A DNA stretch of 64,000 nucleotides, taken from Deroplatys truncata. Lineage: Eukaryota > Arthropoda > Insecta > Mantodea > Mantidae. The notes below the pieces were generated by a model. It made no database searches. It was given only the letters and a program-made list of their open reading frames with translations, and had not been told where the DNA came from. How positions within the stretch are numbered: the first letter of the stretch is position 1; the number at the start of each line of letters is the position of its first letter. This document shows positions 21,118 through 31,545 of the stretch, one piece after another. The stretch covers positions 214,125,290 through 214,189,289 of the forward strand of contig CM060990.1 of the NCBI GenBank assembly GCA_030765065.1. The letters run 5' to 3'. The position numbers and the translations under genes are program-made.

Positions 21118-21124
21118 CATCCAT
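21118..21124 (-). CDS. Candidate first coding exon (ATG) of the element 1 polymerase
   Basis: On the minus strand an ATG at 21124-21122 is followed after seven coding bases by ATG|GTAAGTG, a consensus donor at 21117. The exit phase is 1, matching the exon at 20305-20252. If right, the polymerase has a tiny first coding exon and two introns. Inferred from splice consensus only. Confidence 0.3.
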
Positions 21125-21817
21125 GTTCTTTCCTGGGTTGTATCGAGAGGCGCGCTTCTGTTGCAAATGGTCTTTTTTGTATTCACTTACACATTTTTAT
21201 AAGTCCCCGACGTTGTTAACCCTCCTACCCCCATAAACACTTGTTCTATGCTACAGCCACATGTCCAGCGGAATAAGTACTAATTTCTTAAGAAATATAT
21301 CCAATGCTTTTATACTTTCATGATACAATTTAGCTTTTTCCGGCTTTTCCCCCTTCTCCATCACGTATGCGCACGCAGTTATTTGACCATTGGCTGAGCT
21401 TCGTACATAAAAAGCTTACCTTGTCCACCGATTCGAGCTGGTCCCTGTACTTACGATAATTATAGCATAGGTAGGATCCGTGATACTTCTTCCTTTTCTG
21501 CTACAGGCAATTTCTTGCGCTACTTTCAGAGTTTTACTTAACCTATCCATATGTTCAATTTATAAATTCTGACGTACCCATGGAAGTTCTGGTTTCTCTC
21601 TGCCTTGGGGTTACAGAGACGAGAAGATGCTGCCTTTAACCGTCATGAACATTGCATTATGCATGCTTCAGAGACATACATTAGTTTCAGCTGTGAGCTC
21701 GATATGCCCAGGAATCATTCACATGGCTTTTTCGATTTTTAAAATATTTAATTTTAGTAATTTATAGTTCATTGTCTTCTTGCCTCTTCTGTTAATGATC
21801 CAGGGTGAACGGGATCT
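21125..21817. other. Region between small gene and right TIR, extra repeat copies
   Basis: No gene is supported. The last about 180 bp (from about 21640) contain further degenerate copies of the TIR unit (CATACATTAGTTTCAGC, GCCTCTTCTGTTAATGATCC) that have no counterpart in the left arm. Confidence 0.45.
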
Positions 21818-22913
21818 CTTCTTATTTAATATTATTAGACTGTATGAATCACTCACATGGTTTTCTTATTTTATAGTTCATTGCCTTTTTGATGAAATAT
21901 TCCAAGTTTTTAGCTGCGGGGACTAGAAAACGTACTTTTGTTATGACGACGTAAACGGTACTTCTGACTCGAATATTATTAGCCCCCTAGAAATCGTTTA
22001 CGTGTTTTTTTTCTTTGTAGTTCATTGCCTTCTTACTGATCCAGTGTGAACGGGATCTCTTGTTCTTTGATGCATTTTTTCAGAGTCTTACATTAGTTTT
22101 AGCAAAACAAAACTTTTGATATGATGAGATAACCGTACACATAACTTGATTATTATTAGACCATAGATCATTGCCTCTGAACGGGTTGTTTTTCTTCTTG
22201 CTACATTTCAGAGTCATACATTTAGTTTTAGCAAAATATTATTAGACCATATCTTATATATTTCATTGCCTCTGAACGGGCTTCTTGATGCATTACAGAG
22301 CCATACATTAGTTTTTTGGCAAACGAGATAACCGTACACATAACTCGAATATTATTAGACCACATGTCTTTTTGTCTCATATAGTTCATTGCCTCTGAAC
22401 GGGGTTCGTGATGCATTTCAGTGTCATACATTGAGGTTTTAGCAACGAGATAACCGTACACATATCTGGAATATTATTTAGACCATATGTCTTTTTTTGT
22501 CATATATATACGTCATTTTCTCTGAACGGGGTTCTTCTTTTTGCAATTTTTTCAGAGGCATACATTTCGTTTTAGCAAAACTAAAAAGAAAAATCGCGGG
22601 CGGAGGACATGAGCGCACACGCGCGCGCGCACGCACAGAAAGTAATTTCACATTTTTTCGGTTTTTAATTATTTTTATTATTCATTAACTACACAACATA
22701 AAAACAAATCGTATCAACAACTTCACGAGGGGAAATAACGTGCTGCAGGGAGGACCGCAGAGAGAGGGACGGACTTCACACTTCTCCTTACACTTTCAAC
22801 CTCACGTAATCCCCTCACGTTATTTACATACGCGGTTTCTAACACCGTTTATTTATATGACGGGTTCTAAAGCAGATTCATACGTGTGCTCACGGCCGCG
22901 TTTTCTTACTACT
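21818..22913 (-). repeat. Right terminal inverted repeat of element 1
   Basis: It is the reverse complement of 6279-7348 with scattered differences and small indels, ending in CTTACTACT at 22913. It carries the same tandem units (TTCATTGCCTCTGAACGG, AACGAGATAACCGTACAC) and the GC-alternating tract near 22617-22634. Confidence 0.9.
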
Positions 22914-22919
22914 TACGTT
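22914..22919 (+). repeat. Target site duplication TACGTT, right copy of element 1
   Basis: TACGTT directly follows the right terminus and is identical to 6273-6278. Confidence 0.9.
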
Positions 22920-23712
22920 TTTATTCCAAGTATAGCGGTTGTTGTTTTGCCTGTCGAACGAAGCTCTGAAGATTTTAATTTATACTCAAAGCACTACAAG
23001 TAAATGAGGAACAGTCACACGTGCCTCTCAAATTAATGCGATTGTACCCATAATTGTACGGCGTATCCGTCCCATTAGTCACCCGCCATCTCTGTCTCTC
23101 TCTCTCGTTTTCTTTTCCATCTAATCATAATTAGAAACATTGAAATGACTTTTGTTTATTATACTTTAAACATTTTATTCGATAGTTATTCATTTTCAAT
23201 GTATCACGAAGTTAAATCATACCTTTGTGAAAAAATCTCTTAGAAGAGTTGAATCATTTAGACGTTGAACTTAACACATGGATTTCTAAGATAGAACGTA
23301 AACTGCATGTAAAATCCTATAGGCTTAATAGAAAATATTCCAAATTACAAAAAATTGTTATTTAATACAGAGATGCCAAGATCATTTATATAACATCATT
23401 AGTAAATGTTCGGCTTGTGAGGTGTGTTTAAGAAACACTGATTTTATTAAGCAACACAGTTTTGCAAAATGGATTCTGTTTCCATTTCGCAGGATCCCAG
23501 CACAAGCGCTTGTGAACGCGGCAATGGATTCATGCGGTTAACTGTAGTTTTTTATATTTCTCATGTCTTCCGTATCATTTTTATCGTTTCAAATGGCGCA
23601 TTCAATACGGCTTTCATAATCCAGATAGAGCAAGTCTGATAATACCAATGTATTCCTCTCAAAATGCTAAACCCATTATGTTCCTTTCAAGATGGTATCT
23701 CAAATTCAGTCG
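22920..23712. other. Right host flank of element 1, no gene seen
   Basis: Contains a short CTCT tract near 23094-23112 and otherwise AT-rich sequence without coding motifs. Confidence 0.4.
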
Positions 23713-24003
23713 TCCTCCGTGGTGTAGTAGTTACCATGATAGTGTATGGTTCCCGAGGTAGCGGGTTCAAGCCCGGCGGAGGGCGATGGTATTTTGGGGC
23801 GTAAAAATCCTTAGCATAGCTTCCTTCGAAAGGGAAGTAAAGCCGGTGGTCCCGTGTCGTAGATTTACGGAACGCAAAAGAACCTCAAGCCTGATAAAGA
23901 GGCCCCTGAGCAAAATAACCGATATTTTACGCCCAAAATAGAATGGGACGCTGAGGACCACAGTAGTTAAAGAGCGTTCCCAAATAAAACTCAATTTTTA
24001 ATT
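23713..24003 (+). mobile_element. tRNA-derived SINE, copy 1 (full length)
   Basis: The head (23713-23783) has a tRNA-like acceptor pair TCCTCCG/CGGAGGG, an A box TGGTGTAGTAGTTA and a B box GGGTTCAAGCC. The body contains GTAAAGCCGGTGGTCCCGTG and AAGAACCTCAAGCCTGATAA, and the end is AT-rich. A 5'-truncated relative lies inverted at 52480-52663, which proves it is dispersed. SINEs have no protein and use a partner LINE. No clean target duplication was found. Confidence 0.8.
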
Positions 24004-24199
24004 TAACTTAATTCATGTTCAATTATCACCATATCTAATTTTAGTGTTTTGGTTTGCAAATTTATTTGAACATAGTTGTATTTGAGTACCACTCACACAG
24101 TCTGAAGGGTCGAAATTTATACTCTTCTCAAGAGCACAATGTAAGCATGAATGTTATAAGGGAGACATGACAGCATCACGTAAGGCGGAAAAGGGTGGT

Positions 24200-24870
24200 A
24201 GAATGTGTTTACATGCTCTTCAATTGCCGTTTCTTGAATATTAATCGCCACAACGCGAAACTGTTTACACCATTGCATTGCTATAAATTTTCTAGCCCAA
24301 TTTCACATGTTATTTGACAAACTAAGCTGTAATTATGTTCATACGCGATTTTTTTGGTTTCTTTCGCGATCTTTATAAGATTAATTCAGAAAAAGTGGAT
24401 AACCTTCATGTAAATCATCTTAAATATCATTGAGAATGTTTCTGATAAGGGCCGACCACCTACTCACTGAAACATCTCTGAGAGGGCTCGGCTTATCTCA
24501 AAGGATAAGGAAATGGCTTTTTGAAGAAAGAATTGTGTTTACATATTATTCTAAAATGTTCTTTTGAAAATGAAGCATGTTAGTGCAAATCGGAATATAA
24601 CATTGGTTACTCTCACAATTCTAGCCCACTTTCACTGTTCCTGACAAACCTATCTCTTGTTTTTCTTTATACGCTATTTTTTAATTTTTCTTTTTTGCGG
24701 TTTTCATATCGTAATTTAATTTTATTGCCGAAAGTAAACCAGTCATAGCGGATATGTATTCTATGAATCATCTTAAATATCACTGAGAGTAAAGAAGACC
24801 ACCCCCGCAACGAGACGACCACTTAAAATTTAATCAGTTTACCTCAAAGGATAAGGTAGAGGACGGTGAA
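24200..24870 (+). repeat. Diverged tandem duplication, period about 330 bp
   Basis: Landmarks repeat in the same order 329-330 bp apart: TGTGTTTACAT, TCTAGCCCA, a TTTTTT-rich CGATTT/CTATTT segment, AATCATCTTAAATATCA and CTCAAAGGATAAGG. Two units (about 24200-24529 and 24530-24870). Noncoding. Confidence 0.7.
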
Positions 24871-25739
24871 TTGAATTTACAGGTTCTATGGGTTTCCTTT
24901 GCTGATGAAATATGCTTACTAAGTAGGGTGTTGCCCGATGTGGTTGTTTCCTTTTCTTAAAATATATTATGCTATATTATGTGGTTCATATTGCTTTAAA
25001 CGATGTTAACACATATTTCCCAAACCTTGTCAGCCCCGTTTTAGATAACTGAAAATTCATATTCCTACTACTGTCATTTAATTACCTTGTACCAGCCAGT
25101 AGTAATAACAGAGGCAAGTTCGCAAGAGGTCTAACCATAAGCAGTTTATGTAGGTACTGGGACTAAACTTGTTTCTGTCTTCCGTTACTTCTGTAACCTG
25201 TTACAGAGAAACCATTAATTTTGTGTCCTTGTAACTTTTACAACTTTTACAGGGTAACTATTTGTTTTTTATACATGTTGTTTTTTAAACCTAGCTTAGT
25301 GAATATACTTTCTCTCACTGTTATTTTATAACCGTTACTGAGTGACTGGTTACATTCCGCCTCACTTAAATTTGTATCCGCTAAAATAATTTAACGGTAA
25401 CAAAGTACCCTTATGTTATTTTTGTGATGGCTAATTAGTATCTCTACTAGGTATAGTTCTCGGCATATTAAAGTGAAGCGAAATAAATGTTGTAATGTAA
25501 TTCAGTAAATTATGAACATGTAACGTATTTGATAGTATGAAGAAGTAATGTAACACTATAAACTCCCTACCTGTTTTTCTCATAAATAAGGAAGTGTGAT
25601 ATGTATGTTACCAGCGCTATCAGCTCCATGCGGCTTGGGATGTGGCAATGAAGGTTGTAGAAGACGTCTAGCTGTTATGGTATCTCACTCCCCACGCCTT
25701 AGTGGCATCCACCCAAAGGCTTTTGATGGCGTTGGTGTA
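24871..25739. other. Noncoding flank left of element 2
   Basis: AT-rich, no supported gene. A (T)GTA-rich microsatellite begins at 25740. Confidence 0.4.
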
Positions 25740-25817
25740 TGCAAGGTACGTATGTATGCAAGCATGTATGTAATGTATGTATGTATGTGCGTATGTATAT
25801 ATGTACGCATGTATGTA
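25740..25817. repeat. (GTAT)n imperfect microsatellite at the left end of element 2
   Basis: Imperfect ATGT/GTAT tetranucleotides fill this stretch. The element 2 terminus AGTAGTAGG starts at 25818, directly after TATGTA. Confidence 0.8.
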
Positions 25818-26410
25818 AGTAGTAGGATATTCTATGTTCAGCATCCCAATGAAAGTCACATAGATATCTGGTAATTGTAATCAATTAGGTGAATGGTTAT
25901 TTAATTGGCTTTAATGTATAATACATTGGTATTTCCGGTCTTTATAGCAAGGACGACCTAAACGACGCCTATGTTCTGGATCAAATTCAAGGCCACTGGT
26001 GGACTTGGTAGTTTAAGTGTCACTTTGATTGGGTTTAATTTATATTTAATTGTCATCTCCGGACACGTGTTCATATTTAGAGCAAAGACAACCTAAATGA
26101 CGCTTATGTTCTGGATCAAATTCATGGTCACTGGCGGTGTTGTCAGTTTAAGTGTCATTCCCGTCCACGTGATGGCTTTTAGAGCAAAGGGGACCTAAAT
26201 GACACGTATGGTCAGCATCAAATTCAAGGTCACTGGTGGAACGGCTAGAATTTCTAGCGTCACTTTCATGTCGCGTGATTGCTTTAGAGGAAGAAACACT
26301 TAATCGCCGCGTTCCTCCTCAACCAAGTACTGACCTCGGGTGGAGGAGGTAATCAAAACAATAGCAGTATACCCAGACAGCTATGAGACATGGTTCACGA
26401 CGCGTGAGAC
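25818..26410 (+). repeat. Left TIR of element 2 with three internal tandem units
   Basis: It matches the reverse complement of 36222-36809. Inside are about three units of 100-130 bp. Each has ACCTAAATGACGCTTATG, TTCTGGATCAAATTCA, GGTCACTGGTGG and AGTTTAAGTGTCA landmarks, plus a partial outer unit. The unit sequence is unrelated to that of element 1. Confidence 0.85.
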
Positions 26411-26688
26411 TAGCGTTACAAAGCTTCCCCATGTTGAATAATAAATCTTTCAAATCCGGTACAGTTGCAAACTCAAAAATTAATGAATCGCATCCGTGAA
26501 AGCCAATGGCCGTCTGTTTTCGCCTCAAGTTCCGCCCTCAAGCCATATGAATGCGAATGCGCCACCCTGCCCTTCTGCAATTATCCCCACCATTATACCA
26601 CTGCTATGTATGGTCCCAGACGTAGCACCCTGAAAGTATTACTTGAAGGTGATTGTAGAAAGAGTTTCTCGATCTGGATATTTTTACT

Positions 26689-27728
26689 ATGGCAGAAATG
26701 GAAGATTTTGGAGTGAGTATGGAGAGGAAACATACCACCACACCTACTACCGCAAGGAGTGCAATGGATTCATACATTCAATTGTCTGAAACATGCTCTC
26801 GTATCATGACCAGATGTATTCGAGAGAAATATGCACAGAGAACTGGCCAGTCTACAGGAGAAGGTACCTGTAACTAGACAATTTTTATTTATTTCTCGGG
26901 AATACTATGCTACAGCAAATGTTTAAACGAAATAATGAATTTGAAACGTGTTCATTCTTTCAGAGGAGGGGATGCAGATGAGGAAACAACATACAGGCGT
27001 GCATGATGTTGATGTCTTTGTAACCAACCATGCGGCCCAATACCATTCTGAATTTTGTAATGGTCATACGCATGCAACTCTATGCGAGAAGCCAGAGGTG
27101 CACGATCAAATGAAGTTGTACTTCCTGTGTGATGAAAACTGCGCTTTATTCTTACTCAGGCAGAGAAAGCTAAGATAAGTAGCACTGAACACAACTATAA
27201 GTTCTTACCCTGCACGGGATTATAGAATATCTAATATTTAAAAAATCATCAAATTTGTCCCTGAAATCCTTAGGCAACACCTATTTCTAGAGAGGACACA
27301 GACGAAGTAGATTTCCCGAATGCACCGCAGATTTTGATGACTTTAGATGCCCAAGAAAGGCCAATTAATTTTCAAGTAAATGACGATCTATTCCAGGTGA
27401 CTCCTACACATTCACCCAGGAAACAACTAGAATTACACAAGGCAATGCATTGAGTATTAATTTCAAATCTATGAAATACACTCATGCTTAAACAAAGTGT
27501 AACAACTACTTCGCTCTATGTATGGTGTCTAACATGTGCAATTCCTTTAATGAGACCTGCGATTCTATTTAAAAGGAAGCATGATTTTTCTAATAGATGC
27601 AATATGTAATGTTTCAGGCCCGCTACTAAGAAGCTCACAAGGAGGAAGAACAATAAAACTTTTGAAGATCTCCATAGGAGGCTGACGCTATTGGAAAGCG
27701 AATTACCCGCGCTAACACCCCGAGAGTA
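26689..27728 (+). CDS. Exon-like segments of an unknown gene in the left arm of element 2
   Basis: Several open pieces end at splice-like borders. ATG 26689 to 26863 (MAEMEDFGVSMERKH..., ending GAAG|GTACCT). From 26962 (TTTCAG|AGGAGG), a His/Cys-rich stretch. 27274-27396 (CTTAG|GCAACA to TTCCAG|GTGACT), open in phase 0 and acidic. 27616-27728 (TTTCAG|GCCCGC), a basic then acidic tail ending LTLLESELPALTPRE. The phases of the first two fit each other; the later ones fit only with chosen donors. No family is recognised. It occupies the cargo position equivalent to 7343-8052 in element 1, but no similarity is visible. It could also be a host relic. Confidence 0.3.
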
Positions 27729-28913
27729 GGGGGCTTGTATGTAAATACTTCGTCATGAATTATCAAGCAATACAAAGATGTCTGTGCAGGAATATTTGCA
27801 ATAGTTTGAATTTCCAGTCTAATATTGACAGCTCCATTTACAACCTCCTCAGGCTGATGTGAGCACTCAATGACAAATATCGGTGCATGTTTAAGAAAAT
27901 CTTTTCTCCTCAATAAGGGGTAATTCTCTCTCGAATAATAGGAGTTTTGGAACTTTGAATACATTTCATATAACGAGGCAAATCTAGAGTTTCCAAAGTC
28001 CAAGTTCATATCATGGTAGGGATAACATTCAGTATTGAGGTAAAGTCTCAAATTGGTTATGTTACAATGATCAAACTCGGAACAGTCTTTAGTTGCATTA
28101 TTCACTCTCGAAGTCTGCGCTCCCTCATTAACAAATCATGGTGTCTCGGGCCTCAATGTTGTTGCAACGTTCCATGTAAAGGATAGTTTGAGGTACTGCA
28201 GGCTGAGTATGCAGATCCATGCTTCGAAAGGCTATATGTAATGCCCTGTCTGACTTGACAATCTTAAGGATCTCCACCTTTTCACTCAGAAAGGCGTATT
28301 ATAGGCATCCACCACTCGATACAGTTTAACAGTAGCATTTTCTTCTCCTTTGGGTGCAAGAATACAGTTCTTAGAGTCCTTAGATCGAATGAGGACCAGC
28401 TCAAACTTGCTGTTGAGTATGAGGACCTTGTGACAATCTGGAAATCTCAGAAGCATTGACAGCGGTACTATAGCGTTGAATGCTCCACTTGCAGGATGCA
28501 CAATATCCACATCTTCTCCAGGGTAGCACCATCCAGCATTGAGAAAACGGTTGGATTCCATGGGGTTGAGTGCAGCATAGTTGCGCACAGTTTATGTAAT
28601 CCCTGGATTTCTTGTTCTATCTATAGTCGATCCATTCATGTCCAATCGAATCATATCAAACAGAAATGCAATAGTATTATTAGTCAGCCTTACTGTAGTA
28701 GTTGTTCCATTAGGTTTTAGGTTTAGTAATAGATCCCTCAATGTAGAGATAACTCCGGTTAGGTGGAGTATATAAATCTTCAGCTTCACAAGCGATTGTA
28801 ATCTCATCATTCTAGTCCAGAGCCGTTGTATTATACGGCAGAAACACATGCTCCTCTTCTTTAGCAATCTTGTCCTCGAATGCGGGTGTTACCGTCGCAC
28901 TGAAGATGTCCAT
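27635..28913 (-). pseudogene. Major capsid protein, element 2, broken
   Basis: From ATG 28913 the reading shows the same blocks as the element 1 capsid: EEEHVF, a TAG in the ALD-NDEIT block, then FLFDMIRLDMNGSTIDRTRN, NYAALNPMESNR, FNAIVPLSMLLRFPDCHK, DHCNITNLRLYLNTECYPYH, PIFVIECSHQPEE and FTYKPPTLG. At least one stop and three or more frameshifts separate them. The sequence is clearly diverged from element 1, which argues against recent duplication. Confidence 0.78.
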
Positions 28914-29024
28914 TACAGAATTCTGAAGCACAAAGCTTCAAGGAACCTCCTATTGCTCGATGTTAACACTCTGAGTCTCGCAGGTAGAGTATGATGAATA
29001 CAACGATGCGCGGGCTTTTTTCGA

Positions 29025-30465
29025 GTGGAGGAGAAAATGATTTAATCACTGACCCCAGCCCCGATGGGAGTTGGGACTGAAAGTGTGGGGCTCACCAATA
29101 GTCGGCATATCCACTAAAAACTCATCCACCGGATGGAAAAAGGAAGAAGCAAAAGTGGAATGTTGTGGCTTTTTGCGGTCCCGCATAGCACCCGCGTTAG
29201 TATGTGAAGGATGGAAGCTGCCGCCCTATGGGCTCGAGCGGGTAAATGTAATTACTAGGTTGCAGCCATGAATCCTGACTGCAACACTAGTGGAAATGGC
29301 GAGGGTTAGGAAGAGAAGGTAGGTTAGGTTTGAGGATCGTACCGATGATACTGCTGGTTGTACTCCTTGCATTCCTGCAGGAATTTGGCGACTCTCTCCG
29401 GGTTCGTCTTAAACCTGGGTCCAAGCGATGAGACCCGGATGGCTTCTGTGAGGCTGTAAGCCTCGATGAGGTGCTGTCGATCTGCTCAGCCAGGAAAACC
29501 AGTTGGGCAGCTGATGAGGTTTGAAGGTCCCTGATGAGTTCCTCCAGGGCTGTCAGCTTCGTCGTCATGTTCAGGAACTCCACGTGGAGATCCTGAACGG
29601 CGTCACGTAGGCCCTGGAATTCCTTGATGATCGGCGAGAGTGATGGTGCTGGTGTCGGCGCTGGTGTTGGTGCTGGTGTCGGCGCTAGAGTCGGCAGCTG
29701 TGGAGCGGTCACTGGCTGCGAGGTGGGTGCTAGTGGCTTCAGCGGTGCCTTCCTGCGAGTATGCAGGTGGCAGAGCGCTTGGTCGGTGAATTGTGAGGAC
29801 CCTCCACAGGTCGCACAGTAGCGGCGTCGGCGGCGCAGGTCGTGCTGGGTACACAAATAGGTGGTGCAGGCGGAACCACAGTAGTGGCACCTCGGTTGTG
29901 CTGAGCAGGTCGACTCCTCGTGCCCGTAGGCACAGCAGCGCCTGCAGGGTCCTGGCGTTCTAATCGGCTAACCTCGATTCGTAAGCACCGCCCTAACAAG
30001 GGCTGGCCCGTCCTCAAGGCAGCTTCATAGTCACCAGGGTCTGCGTACTCGATCCTGACGAGCGACATTGGTCTCTGTGCTCCGAAGATCTGAGTGGCCT
30101 TCAAGGCTGAAGGCCACTGCTGGTGAGCTGCGCTGACCAGTAATCTGACAGACAGGTCCCTCGGGACCCCTCGGATGACAGTGCTGTACCTCCCATGAGG
30201 CACAGGCTGGATCTGCGCAGGCTGGGAAGCTCCCAGGATCGGTGGCGTGAACCACGGTGATGTTGGTGGCGACTGCGGAGGCAGTCGCGGCGAAGCTGTG
30301 CAGGATGGCGGCGAAGCGGCAGTCGAGGTATAGGTTGCCCCGGGCTGCGGCGACTACGGCGGGTACCGGAGGAGAAGAAGAAGGTTCTACCTTAGCAGGC
30401 TCGGTGACTCTACGATGTCTCTTCTTCGCCATCTCGGAGCTGAGTGGGCTTATTCTATTCTTGTA
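29025..30465 (-). mobile_element. GC-rich retroelement ORF1 fragment inserted between capsid and penton genes of element 2
   Basis: Element 1 has only 119 bp between these two genes; element 2 has about 1.5 kb of GC-rich sequence of a different character. Its minus strand encodes, across frames: MAKKRHRRVTEPAKVE; an RRM-like segment (YSTVIRGVPRDLSVRLLVSA to LGRCLRIEVSR); Cys/His zinc-knuckle-like motifs (CHYCGSACTTYLC, CATCGGSS); an (APTP)n low-complexity tract; and a coiled coil (LRDAVQDLHVEFLNMTTKLT). This is the layout of ORF1/gag proteins of insect non-LTR elements. No reverse transcriptase is present. A short T run sits at the left edge, the expected 3' end. Confidence 0.6.
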
Positions 30466-30479
30466 GGCATCTTCTTTTG

Positions 30480-31186
30480 CTAAAATCTATTACCATTTCG
30501 ACGTATATGAAGTCTTATGCTTATATCCTCGTTTCTAAAGTTGATGGGATGGCCATTCTGGTCAACTACTCGAGGAGTGATTTGGTCGATAAAGTTAGTG
30601 TCTATGATAGGCAAGTAAATGGGATTTGAAGGCCCTTGCGAAGTGTGATATCCAGGTGGAACAGAAGGAAAAACTCAAAGATCGAGTGTCCGCTTTTACC
30701 GTCGATGAAAGAGCCTGTTGCAATACTGCACACGACTCGTATTATGGTCACCTTAAATATGTTTACTAGGGAATCAGATTCAGTCACTTGATTAGCAGGG
30801 ATGAGTTTGCTTTCACTGAAGCCTAAAAGGATTCTAATAGAGAACTTGTTGAAAAACTCCATGGGAAATGGAGATTTACTTTCAGTCTTCATTGTATTAT
30901 TAGGTCGAATAAAGAAGACATCCTCATCCAACTGAAGCTTATCTTTGATGCATGCATTAATATCAGTAATCTCATAAGTTCCATGAGATATATCAATGAC
31001 CTTAAGTTCGTCATTGTAAATGTATTAAAACTGATTATTGCTATGACCCACATTGGGAATAGAGTAGACGGTTTCAAAATTCAAAAGAGCGATCTCATAA
31101 TATCCTTTAGGATCGATCCTCAGAGGAGGATTTAGGTGCTTTGTAAGAAAAGATTCATTACCATTAACAGCAATAGTGTTACTCAT
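30480..31186 (-). pseudogene. Penton / minor capsid protein, element 2, broken
   Basis: It starts at ATG 31186 (MSNTIAVNGNESF) and has the same landmarks as the element 1 penton: HLNPPLRIDPKGYYEIALLN, YSIPNVGHSNNQF, SHGTYEITDINA, FFIRPNNTMKTE, NIFKVTIIRVVCSIATGSF, then in another frame the C-terminal LHIRRNGN ending at a TAG at 30480. At least two frame changes. The start lies next to the protease stop. Confidence 0.72.
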
Positions 31187-31545
31187 TGTGATAGAAATTT
31201 TAAGCACAAGTGTCCACAGATGACTGAGCTAAAACTCTGAAACCTCTCGGTATTATACACTAACCTAACACCACTGAGATACCTTTCTATCTCTTTAGGA
31301 GGCTTTAGGTTCCCAAAGCTATCGAAATAAAATGCAATGTTACCCTCCTTCCTTACAGCAACCCAAAGGGTACCTTCATTCTCTGAAAAATCGAGATTGA
31401 CGATAATCCTCTCATGGTGATGAGCCTTTGTATGAAGCTCTTCGATCATATACACTTCTAAAATGCGGAATCTTTAAACGTCTAGCATATGTGGCTAATT
31501 CTATCTTACTCAAGGCTTTTACCGGGAAAAGTATAGCTCTCTTCC
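31183..31545 (-). pseudogene. Adenain-like protease, element 2, catalytic His replaced
   Basis: It aligns with the element 1 protease through ALSKIELATYARRLKIPHF, a frame change near 31450, IIVNLDFSENEGTLWVAV, FYFDSFGNLKPPKEIERYL and VICGHLCLKFL. The position corresponding to the catalytic His (GTHW in element 1) is Leu (GTLW), so the protein would be inactive even if the frame were intact. The catalytic Cys region is preserved. Confidence 0.75.

Larger units (their letters stand above)
6279..22913 (+). mobile_element. Element 1: Polinton/Maverick (adintovirus-like) integrated virus-like element, structurally complete
   Basis: The 16,635-bp unit is bounded by inverted repeats of about 1.07-1.1 kb that start AGTAGTAAGAAAACGCGG and is flanked by the perfect 6-bp duplication TACGTT. 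Inside are all hallmark genes of the group: capsid double-jelly-roll protein, penton, adenain-like protease, core protein, packaging ATPase, DDE integrase and family-B polymerase, plus accessory genes. Known members replicate with a self-encoded polymerase and can make virions. Gene order is left TIR, cargo (+), capsid, penton, protease, core (all -), ATPase, fibre-like, DUF8207-like, integrase (all +), polymerase (-), small gene (-), right TIR. Several genes have one or more frameshifts or stops, so it is no longer functional as read. Confidence 0.93.

Noticed and set aside
23713..23783. Functional tRNA gene
   Set aside because: A and B boxes are present but the T-stem pairing is irregular and the anticodon arm poor, and the body continues as a dispersed SINE.
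25596..25874. Frame rich in Met, Tyr and Val
   Set aside because: Mostly translation of the GTAT microsatellite.
29624..29821. Plus-strand frame with Gly-Ala-Val repeats
   Set aside because: Antisense of the Ala-Pro-Thr repeat of the retroelement ORF1 fragment.
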